The notes beneath the pieces are model-generated. The model saw only the letters and a program-made list of their open reading frames with translations, ran no database searches and had not been told where the DNA came from. From Verrucolacustris sp044348085 (GTDB lineage: Bacteria > Verrucomicrobiota > Verrucomicrobiia > Methylacidiphilales > Verrucolacustridaceae), in contig JBIKTM010000049.1 of the NCBI GenBank assembly GCA_044348085.1, positions 1 through 5,359 on the forward strand: a stretch of 5,359 nt of DNA, in the 5' to 3' direction. Positions 1-5,359 of the stretch are shown here, piece after piece (the first letter of the stretch is position 1; the number at the start of each line of letters is the position of its first letter). The translations under genes and the position numbers were made by a program.

Positions 1-785
1 AACTCGTCGAGATCGGTCAATTGGATCCCGACCAGATTCACACTCCTGGAATCTATGTGGATCGCATCCTACACGGCACCGGATATGAGAAACGCATTGA
101 AATACGCACCGTGCAAGGCGTTCCTGGAAAGAAGGAAGCTCCCGCCCGCGAACAAATTGCACGACGAGCGGCCCAAGAATTATCCGATGGCTTCTGCGTT
201 AATCTCGGAATTGGAATTCCCACGCTGGTAGCCAACTTTATTCCACCTGACCTCCAGGTTACCCTGCAGTCAGAAAATGGCCTTCTGGGAATTGGCCCCT
301 TTCCGACAGATGCCGATGTCGATCCAGATTTGATCAACGCTGGAAAGCAGACGATTACCAACTTGCCAGGATCAGCTTTTTTCTCCAGCGCTGATTCCTT
401 CGCCATGATCCGCGGCGGTCATATCGATCTCTCCATTCTGGGTGCTCTTGAGGTGGCTGCGAACGGGGATATCGCTAACTGGATGGTGCCGGGGAAAATG
501 GTCAAAGGCCCCGGCGGGGCCATGGATCTGGTTGCGGGCGTTCCTCGGGTCGTCGCCGTCATGGAACATTGCGCGAAAGATGGCACTCCAAAGATTTTGG
601 CCCGTTGCACCCTTCCCATCACGGGTCGGGGCGTGGTCAATCGCATCATTACGGAACTTGCCGTGTTCGATGTCTTGCCCGGAGGCGGCCTCGTACTTCG
701 CGAGCTTTCCGATGGCGTCACTCTTGACCAGATTCAGGCCAAAACCGGATGCCCTTTTACCGTCTCGCTAGAATCGCGCGGTTAG
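1..785 (+). CDS. Fused succinyl-CoA:3-ketoacid CoA-transferase (SCOT type), 3' part
   Basis: Family I CoA-transferase that moves CoA between succinyl-CoA and acetoacetate (ketone-body/short-chain acid metabolism, cytoplasmic). The frame is open from base 3 with no stop, reading LVEIGQLDPDQ, so the true start lies left of the window; the TTG at 21 is an internal Leu codon. The first visible residues, with IHTPGIYVDRIL, match the end of the SCOT first domain. A short linker (about 105-160) leads into a complete second domain: NLGIGIP near 201-221, the catalytic Glu of QSENG at codon 273-275, then NAGKQT, FFSS, RGGHIDL, NWMVPGKMVKG, GGAMDL and NRIITE. All of these are strongly conserved in mitochondrial and bacterial SCOT. 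No stop or restart separates the two domains, so this is a single-chain enzyme rather than split A and B subunits. The exact acid substrate is inferred from the family. The gene ends tail to tail with the oxidoreductase gene on the other strand, overlapping it by 4 bases. Confidence 0.93.
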   Translation, partial: LVEIGQLDPDQIHTPGIYVDRILHGTGYEKRIEIRTVQGVPGKKEAPAREQIARRAAQELSDGFCVNLGIGIPTLVANFIPPDLQVTLQSENGLLGIGPFPTDADVDPDLINAGKQTITNLPGSAFFSSADSFAMIRGGHIDLSILGALEVAANGDIANWMVPGKMVKGPGGAMDLVAGVPRVVAVMEHCAKDGTPKILARCTLPITGRGVVNRIITELAVFDVLPGGGLVLRELSDGVTLDQIQAKTGCPFTVSLESRG

Positions 786-1786
786 GTTGCAGGAAAAGTC
801 ATCGGCACGCGCTTGTGGAGTTCAAGGGAGTGAAGAGTCGCTTCAATCACGGCCATGGACACGATTGCCTCCGACGCAGAACTTTCCGGATTTCGCAGCC
901 CTGCCGCAGCCTCAAAAAAAGCCTGATGCTCTAGCCGATAAAGACTATCTCTCTCAGCAGGGAAAAGAGTAGTTTCCGGCACCTTCCCATTCTCTTGTCC
1001 AAATCTAAGGATTCCCGTGTTGTGATCAAAAATCATCCAACCCCGGTCACCGACGATCTCGTACTCATGCCTTTCGGGTGCCTGCAAATAATTTAGGTGG
1101 GTCGTAGAAATCAGTGGCCCCTCATAATCGCAGGTGACCGAGGCGAAGTTGGGATTAGATTGCAATGGCAGGTTGCCCCCTTGACCTCCGGCCGCATAGA
1201 TCCCTTTCGGCGCCTTTCCCAACCACCAAAAAAGTACATCAGGTTGATGTGCATAATCGAGAAACAGGGCACCTCGCATGTCCTGTTGATATCGCGTTCG
1301 CGAATTGACCAACGTGACATAGGTTCCCACACGACAATGAACGTGATGAATCGAACCAAGCTCCCCCGACCTTATGGCATGATGAATCCTGCGTAACGCA
1401 GGGTGAAAGTGGAGTTGGAAGCCAACCGCCAACACTCCTTTTGATCTTGCGGACGCGCTCACAATGGCCCTGGCGTTCTCCAGCGTGTCACTCAGCGGTT
1501 TCTCGCAGAGTACATGAATATTGGCACCCAAAGCAGCGCAGGCTTGCTGTGTATGACAATGATGCGGTGTCGCCAGAACCACCATCTCAGGTTGGGTGGC
1601 CAGCATCTCCTCAAACGAGGAATGGATCACAGATGGGGCTGGCAGATCCTTTTCGGCACCTGCCCTAGCCTCCTGAGAGGACTCACACCATTCCACCGCA
1701 GTATCTTGCCTTTCCGCAAGTAACCTCGCATGCCTTCGACCAATGGAGCCCAAACCCACAACCACAATACGTCGCTTCAATGCCAT
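782..1786 (-). CDS. Gfo/Idh/MocA-family NAD(P)-dependent oxidoreductase
   Basis: Predicted cytoplasmic sugar or cyclitol dehydrogenase of 334 residues, a normal length for the family. An N-terminal Rossmann domain carries VVVGLGSIGRRHA (GLGSIG at residues 11-16). The family signature CEKPL (residues 94-98) supplies the conserved Lys96. The C-terminal domain starts with GFQLHFHPALRRI and GELGSI, and contains LDYAHQPD (residues 176-183), in which Asp177, His180 and Asp183 occupy the usual catalytic D-H-D region. The later segment LNYLQAPERHEYEIVGDRGW (231-250) recalls, from memory, oxidoreductases found beside nonulosonic-acid genes. The ATG lies inside the end of the upstream SDR gene (10-base overlap), so translation is probably coupled; no Shine-Dalgarno motif precedes it. 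It appears to be the last gene of the minus-strand operon. The substrate is unknown; a sugar or sugar-acid alcohol group is the best guess from family and context. Confidence 0.9.
   Translation of the reverse strand: MALKRRIVVVGLGSIGRRHARLLAERQDTAVEWCESSQEARAGAEKDLPAPSVIHSSFEEMLATQPEMVVLATPHHCHTQQACAALGANIHVLCEKPLSDTLENARAIVSASARSKGVLAVGFQLHFHPALRRIHHAIRSGELGSIHHVHCRVGTYVTLVNSRTRYQQDMRGALFLDYAHQPDVLFWWLGKAPKGIYAAGGQGGNLPLQSNPNFASVTCDYEGPLISTTHLNYLQAPERHEYEIVGDRGWMIFDHNTGILRFGQENGKVPETTLFPAERDSLYRLEHQAFFEAAAGLRNPESSASEAIVSMAVIEATLHSLELHKRVPMTFPAT
1777..1786 (-). other. 10-base gene overlap (SDR / Gfo-Idh)
   Basis: The minus strand reads TTATGGCATTGA here: the Gfo/Idh ATG (1784-1786) precedes the SDR TGA (1777-1779). 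This short start-before-stop overlap is typical of translationally coupled operon genes and supports joint production of the two oxidoreductases. Confidence 0.85.
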
Positions 1787-2586
1787 AAAGAAAAACCGCC
1801 GTCGACAACCAGATTTAACCCCGTCACATAGTCCGAAGCAGAAGAAGACAGAAAAAGAACTGCTCCTTTCAAATCAATCCCATCCCTCCCCATGCGACCC
1901 AATGGCGTCCGATCGCTGTAATCCTTGACGAAACCAGCAGGCATCTCTGGCCGTTCAAAACCACCAGGGGAAATCGCATTCACACAAATACCCTTCGGGG
2001 AGAGTAAACCAGCCAAATCACGCGTCATCCCAAGAATTCCAGCTTTGGCCGCTGCGTATTCGATCGGCTGCCCTTTCATCCCATTCCGCTCATACATCCG
2101 ACGATCCCGACCCATAAGGGCAGCCATCGAGGAAATAGAAATAATTTTTCCGCTTTTTTGAGGGATCATGATCCGCGCGGCTGCTTGGCAACAGTGCAGT
2201 GCCCCTGTGAGGTTGGTGGCAATGAGTCGCCCAACGTCCTCAGGGTCTCGTTCCAGTAGATGACAAGCTCCACTCCCCGACCCTCCCCCAGCATTGTTGA
2301 TCAAAATATCCAGACGGTTTTTCCAACTTCCCGCTTGGCCAATGATTTGGGCCACACTTCCTGCCTCGGTTATATCAAGGCCAAAGGAGGTGGTCTCAAC
2401 CCCAAAATCTCGGGCTAACCTCTTTGCCGATTCCTTCGCATCCTTGGCATGGCGCGACGTCAGAATCACCTTTGCCCCAGCTTCAGCCAACGCTTCCGCC
2501 ATATCATAACCCAAATGCCGAGCCCCTCCGACAATTAAGGCCACCTTCTCGTCGAGACGAAACATCGGAAGAACGAAGTGGCTCAT
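1777..2586 (-). CDS. Short-chain dehydrogenase/reductase (SDR), classical type
   Basis: NAD(P)-dependent oxidoreductase of 269 residues, a typical classical SDR length. The cofactor-binding Gly-rich loop is VGGARHLG (19-26), a variant of TGxxxGxG that starts with Val instead of Thr. NNAGG follows at 97-101 and the structural Asn at 125. The catalytic residues read as Ser153 (ISISSMAA), Tyr177 and Lys181 (YAAAK). Ser and Tyr are 24 residues apart instead of the usual 13 or so, because of an extra segment with RMYERNGMKG. Similar inserts occur in gluconate-5-dehydrogenase-like SDRs and PtmA-like SDRs of nonulosonate clusters (recalled, not searched). The C-terminus is canonical: VNAISPGGF, RTPLGRMG, DLKGAVLFLSS and YVTGLNLVVDGG. 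The gene starts 25 bases after the aldolase stop. A second ATG at 2565 (residue 8) would also leave a full Rossmann fold; neither start has a Shine-Dalgarno motif. A sugar or sugar-acid substrate is inferred from context. Confidence 0.92.
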   Translation of the reverse strand: MSHFVLPMFRLDEKVALIVGGARHLGYDMAEALAEAGAKVILTSRHAKDAKESAKRLARDFGVETTSFGLDITEAGSVAQIIGQAGSWKNRLDILINNAGGGSGSGACHLLERDPEDVGRLIATNLTGALHCCQAAARIMIPQKSGKIISISSMAALMGRDRRMYERNGMKGQPIEYAAAKAGILGMTRDLAGLLSPKGICVNAISPGGFERPEMPAGFVKDYSDRTPLGRMGRDGIDLKGAVLFLSSSASDYVTGLNLVVDGGFSLWH

Positions 2587-2611
2587 CTTTGGAGAGGAAA
2601 CTTACAGCAAG

Positions 2612-3586
2612 TTAGAGTGGACGGACAAAGTTGCTTTGCGCATGAGCGGGAAGCTTCTCCAGGATCACCTTAAGCTGGCTGCACATCCCCGCTGCATCCG
2701 CAGAGGAAAGACGCCGACAAGGCCTGCGTCGTATCGCCTGACTCACCCCAGTCTTCGCGAGAATTGCCTCAATACAGGCCAAGACCCCAAAGTTTTCCAT
2801 TAAAATAATCGCATCGGTCACGATACGTTGAATCTGAAATGCCTCCTCCATCCGACCACCCTCCACAGCCAGTTGCATTGCCACAAAGGCTCTAGGGAAA
2901 ACATTGTAAGTCGATCCAACGCCCCCATGGGAACCCAAGCCCAAGGCCGCGGCGAATTGTTCATCTCTCCCATACAAAACAGCAAAGTCACTACGCATGC
3001 AGGCCAGACGCCTCATCAAGAGAAGATTATAATCGGTGAATTTAATACCCGAGACCCCCCCGATTTCGCTTAGGCGCACGAGTTGGTCAAACGTCGCCTC
3101 CCACTTATTGTAGACGGGAATATAGTAAATATAGACAGGGAGCCCACCCGCCGCGCTGACTAACTCCCGATAGTAGCTCTCAATTTCCGGGAACGGCCTG
3201 CTCATCGGCGGGATGGCGGCCACTCCATGAGCACCCACCTTTGCAGCATGAGCAGCCAGAGTACATGACATCCGAACGTCTTGCGTCCCCACATGCGCCA
3301 TAATCGCTAACCTAGATCCACACAGCTTGACCGCCATCTCCACCGCCTTTTTGCGTTCATCCAAGGTCATTTGGTAGCCCTCCCCAGTCAACCCCCCCAC
3401 GTAAAGCCCAGCCACCTTCTCCTCCATCAACCAAATAGCCAGACGGGAAAAAGCCTCTTCATCAAAGGCATCCTCCACTCCACAGGGTGAAGCAATGGCC
3501 GGAATAACCCCTCGAAAAGGCAAAGTAGGTTGGGCTATTTTCACTTCCTCACACTGATTCCCACCCCTCGAATTCCAAGCAGGCAT
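2612..3586 (-). CDS. N-acetylneuraminate lyase/DHDPS-family class I aldolase
   Basis: Schiff-base (beta/alpha)8 aldolase that would split a sugar 2-keto acid into pyruvate and an aldehyde, or run in reverse; cytoplasmic. It has 324 residues, somewhat longer than the usual 290-310 because of about 20 extra N-terminal residues. Visible motifs are GLYVGGLTGEG (60-70, carboxylate-binding loop), AHVG (97-100), YYIP (154-157, Tyr154 as catalytic Tyr), GIKFTD (180-185, Lys182 as Schiff-base Lys), GRDE (206-209) and GGVGSTYN (221-228). GxDE and GSTYN are features of sialic acid lyases rather than of dihydrodipicolinate synthase. The Ser/Thr usual at residue 66 is Leu, and the Tyr expected in the TPFYYPF-like loop is replaced in IPPMSRPF (125-132). 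The ATG at 3586 is 24 bases after the regulator stop and lacks a Shine-Dalgarno motif; a GTG at 3544 is a possible shorter start. Family assignment is firm; the substrate is open, with a sialic acid or other nonulosonate favoured and ketodeoxy sugar acids possible. Confidence 0.88.
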   Translation of the reverse strand: MPAWNSRGGNQCEEVKIAQPTLPFRGVIPAIASPCGVEDAFDEEAFSRLAIWLMEEKVAGLYVGGLTGEGYQMTLDERKKAVEMAVKLCGSRLAIMAHVGTQDVRMSCTLAAHAAKVGAHGVAAIPPMSRPFPEIESYYRELVSAAGGLPVYIYYIPVYNKWEATFDQLVRLSEIGGVSGIKFTDYNLLLMRRLACMRSDFAVLYGRDEQFAAALGLGSHGGVGSTYNVFPRAFVAMQLAVEGGRMEEAFQIQRIVTDAIILMENFGVLACIEAILAKTGVSQAIRRRPCRRLSSADAAGMCSQLKVILEKLPAHAQSNFVRPL

Positions 3587-3610
3587 TGCCCGAAGCAGCC
3601 AAAAGGTAAC

Positions 3611-4711
3611 TCATTCGCCTGCTATGCTTTTCCCTTTTCCCGTGAAAACACCCTTTCCCCTATGCTTGAGTCTTCGTAGATCCGCCACACTATCCCCAAG
3701 TGCCAATTCTACCGCAATCTTGATCTCCACCTTTTTCTTTAATCGGCCCTCGATACGATCAATTAGCGTCCCTGCTGCCGTATGCCCAAGCACAAGCGGA
3801 TGTTGCTGAATCGTGGTGAGACGTACCGTTTGTTCTCCCGGCTCAAGATCCCCAAATCCGACGATCGAAATATTTTCTGAAAGAGCCAGATTTAGCCGTT
3901 TGATGATACGAAATCCTTCGGAGGCCACGTGAATCGAATCAAAGGCGATCGCAGTAATGCGGTGATCCGAGCGGAATATTTTCTGTAAAACACTCGAAAG
4001 ATTGTGCTCAGATTTTGAAAAGCTGTGCAACTTGGCAGAAAGCTCTTTCAGCTTACTCTCATCGATTGCCTTTTGAAACCCACGAGCCCGCTCCAGTAGA
4101 TCATGCCGCAAAACATCTTGGGAAATAAAGGCTACATGCCTATGCCCCATTTCCACCAAGTGCCGACCTAAGAGGTACCCCCCATGGAAATCATCGGTTT
4201 GCACCTGGTCCACTACCTCGCCAACCGGTGCAGCGGTATTTAGATAAATGTTGTGCACTTTTGGAAACGGCTTCACAAACGGCCGGTTAATCACCAATCC
4301 CTTTATCCCTGTCGCGAGTACGTATTGGCGAAACTTTTCAACATCGAACTCCCCTGTCGGGGACTGAAAAAAAAGCACCCCATACCCACGCGAGGCTGCT
4401 TCCTCCTGAATCCCCACCAGCAGATGCGCAAAGAACGATCCCGGCCGTAAATTCATCAAAACTCCGATCATCGGAGCATTTTTGGCATATTCCTCGACCG
4501 CATAAGTCCCGGCTCCAATACGCCTCGCCAGGTACCCATCCGCCACCAACATCGCCACTGCTTTATTGCAGGTTGTCTTGTTGATCTTAAATCGCGTGGC
4601 GAGAGCCTGCTCGGAAGGCGCTTTCTCCCCAGGCCGCAGCCGTCCGCTCCGAATTAATCCGAGAATGTAGTTACGAACGGTGAGGTGTTTTTGCGTGTGA
4701 GGTTCGATCAT
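3611..4711 (-). CDS. GntR/LacI hybrid transcriptional regulator (AraR-like architecture)
   Basis: DNA-binding regulator of 366 residues from the ATG at 4711. The N-terminal GntR-type winged helix (about 8-72) shows YILGLIRSGRLRPGEKAPSE, then QALATRFKINKTTCNKAVAML as the helix-turn-helix, and the wing GAGTYAV. From about residue 80 the protein is a LacI/GalR-type periplasmic-binding-like sensor: GVLMNL, VQTDDFHGGYLLGRHLVEMG followed by H-R-H-V-A-F, SIVGFGDLEPG (282-292) and LTTIQQHP (298-305). This combination is known from Bacillus AraR and usually responds to a sugar. A frame extension to a GTG at 4786 exists but adds 25 residues not expected in the family. No ATG, GTG or TTG lies between 4711 and the helix-turn-helix region, so the 4711 start is the best choice. 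It therefore overlaps the upstream gene by 41 bases. A basic tail rich in Lys, Arg and Gly ends the protein. The likely target is its own operon, whose promoter is outside the window. Confidence 0.9.
   Translation of the reverse strand: MIEPHTQKHLTVRNYILGLIRSGRLRPGEKAPSEQALATRFKINKTTCNKAVAMLVADGYLARRIGAGTYAVEEYAKNAPMIGVLMNLRPGSFFAHLLVGIQEEAASRGYGVLFFQSPTGEFDVEKFRQYVLATGIKGLVINRPFVKPFPKVHNIYLNTAAPVGEVVDQVQTDDFHGGYLLGRHLVEMGHRHVAFISQDVLRHDLLERARGFQKAIDESKLKELSAKLHSFSKSEHNLSSVLQKIFRSDHRITAIAFDSIHVASEGFRIIKRLNLALSENISIVGFGDLEPGEQTVRLTTIQQHPLVLGHTAAGTLIDRIEGRLKKKVEIKIAVELALGDSVADLRRLKHRGKGVFTGKGKSIAGE
4671..4711 (-). other. 41-base gene overlap (unknown gene / regulator)
   Basis: The regulator ATG at 4709-4711 lies upstream of the TAA (4671-4673) that ends the preceding gene, so these bases are read in two frames. 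The bases before the ATG (caagtccaccg on the minus strand) hold no Shine-Dalgarno motif. This fits translational coupling, with ribosomes already on the upstream gene giving access to the regulator start. Confidence 0.7.
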
Positions 4712-5359
4712 CGGTGGACTTGGGCGTTTGATTCTGCGCCTTTGCCAGCCAGTAGCTCCACAGCCAGTTGACCACGGCATCGCCACTTAAACAACGCTCA
4801 AGCCACTTCTGGTTCTCCGGCAGATGCCCCTTGGGGTCAATCTTATAAAGCATCTGCCCTATATCCATCTTCTCAAGGATGCGCCCAGCAACCTTTTTCC
4901 ACCCAAACTCGGGAAACAGTGGGTCCGCCGCCAGCAGGGCCCGAGCAAACATTGTCGGCGAATTCCCAGACCTCGCCGCAGAAACAAAACCCTTGGCCTC
5001 CCAAACTGGATTCGGCTTCCCCCCCGGATGGTAGGGGGTTTCTACTTCGCGGGCGGTGCCTGCCTCCTCGTCATAGGTGAACTCTCCACGCCCGAGGCAG
5101 TCCTCCCCGAGATCTGGCATGCACGAAAGAATTAATTCCTTCAACTGAGAAAGCCAGACAGAGCGGTGGGGTGCATCGTACAACAACAACGGCGCCAGTG
5201 ATAGTTGACCCTGAGCCGCCGATTCCAGCTTAAATGGCCAATGCCCTTGGGCGCCCGATCCACGCCATCGGGAAATCGTCGTCGAGAAAAATGGCGGGAG
5301 ATCTCGGACCGCCTGCAAGGCGGCTAAACGCTCAAACTCGTCATAATATTTTTTCTGTT
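4671..5359 (-). CDS. Unrecognised protein, C-terminal part
   Basis: The frame is open through the right edge, reading QKKYYDEFERLAALQAVRD before the TTG at 5318. That TTG is therefore an internal Leu codon, and the start lies outside the window. About 228 residues are visible. I do not recognise the family. The protein is rich in Trp, Pro and aromatic residues, with stretches that look helical, such as VWLSQLKELILSCMPDL, SPTMFARALLAADPLF and GDAVVNWLWSYWLAKA, and turn-rich segments such as YHPGGKPNP and DPKGHLPENQKW. No signal peptide or membrane segment can be judged from this part. The last 20 or so residues (NQTPKSTDDRTSHAKTPHRS) are polar and look disordered; their codons partly double as the start of the regulator gene. 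Position at the head of the visible operon hints at a role in sugar or glycan use, possibly a helical-barrel enzyme, but that is a guess. Confidence 0.7.
   Translation of the reverse strand, partial: QKKYYDEFERLAALQAVRDLPPFFSTTISRWRGSGAQGHWPFKLESAAQGQLSLAPLLLYDAPHRSVWLSQLKELILSCMPDLGEDCLGRGEFTYDEEAGTAREVETPYHPGGKPNPVWEAKGFVSAARSGNSPTMFARALLAADPLFPEFGWKKVAGRILEKMDIGQMLYKIDPKGHLPENQKWLERCLSGDAVVNWLWSYWLAKAQNQTPKSTDDRTSHAKTPHRS

Noticed and set aside
53..406. Open frame on the minus strand opposite the CoA-transferase
   Set aside because: Its protein has low complexity and no recognisable motifs, while the opposite strand encodes a conserved enzyme throughout; it is a shadow.
1097..1668. Plus-strand open frames across the Gfo/Idh gene
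   Set aside because: They lie fully inside a well-supported gene on the other strand and show no family motifs.
2587..2611. Possible promoter or terminator in the aldolase-SDR gap
   Set aside because: Only 25 bases, with no -10/-35 pair, inverted repeat or T-run; it looks like a plain operon spacer.
2612..3586. Reading the aldolase as dihydrodipicolinate synthase (DapA)
   Set aside because: The GxDE and GSTYN motifs and the sugar-type neighbours fit sialic acid lyase relatives better; no lysine biosynthesis gene is nearby.
4712..4786. Longer regulator starting at GTG 4786 or ATG 4780
   Set aside because: The 25 extra residues do not look like a GntR N-terminus and would increase the overlap with the upstream gene to over 100 bases.
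1..5359. CRISPR arrays, insertion sequences, attachment sites, tRNA genes, phage or defence genes
   Set aside because: No direct-repeat series, terminal inverted repeats, cloverleaf-like segments or recognisable defence proteins were seen; nearly all bases are used by metabolic genes.

Overview
The window carries six protein-coding regions and almost no non-coding DNA. No tRNA, rRNA, CRISPR array, insertion sequence or credible intrinsic terminator is visible. The sequence looks bacterial, of medium GC content, with tightly packed genes. The mix of a fused SCOT-type CoA-transferase, a GntR/LacI hybrid regulator, an SDR and a Gfo/Idh/MocA oxidoreductase, with no Shine-Dalgarno motif before any of the four visible minus-strand starts, would fit a Verrucomicrobiota/PVC-type heterotroph. 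That taxonomic placement is a low-confidence inference, not something the sequence proves.

Left part (1-785, + strand): the 3' part of a single-chain succinyl-CoA:3-ketoacid CoA-transferase. It enters through the left edge and covers the end of the first domain, a short linker and the whole second domain, including the catalytic Glu.

Rest of the window (782-5359, - strand): five co-directional genes with gaps of at most 25 bases, or with overlaps, which suggests one operon read right to left. The order is: the C-terminal part of an unrecognised protein (4671-5359, running off the right edge); a GntR-type regulator with a LacI-type sugar-sensing domain (3611-4711, overlapping its upstream neighbour by 41 bases); an N-acetylneuraminate lyase/DHDPS-family aldolase (2612-3586); an SDR-family dehydrogenase (1777-2586); and a Gfo/Idh/MocA oxidoreductase (782-1786, overlapping the SDR gene by 10 bases). 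The operon converges on the CoA-transferase gene, and the two stop codons share bases.

Working model (inference): the operon handles a sugar-derived 2-keto acid, possibly a sialic acid or another nonulosonic acid. The LacI-type domain would sense a sugar or intermediate, the two oxidoreductases would adjust the redox state of a sugar carbon, and the aldolase would release pyruvate. The aldolase keeps the sialic-acid-lyase GxDE and GSTYN motifs but has unusual substitutions at two other active-site positions, so its substrate may not be ordinary Neu5Ac. The CoA-transferase is probably a functionally separate neighbour.
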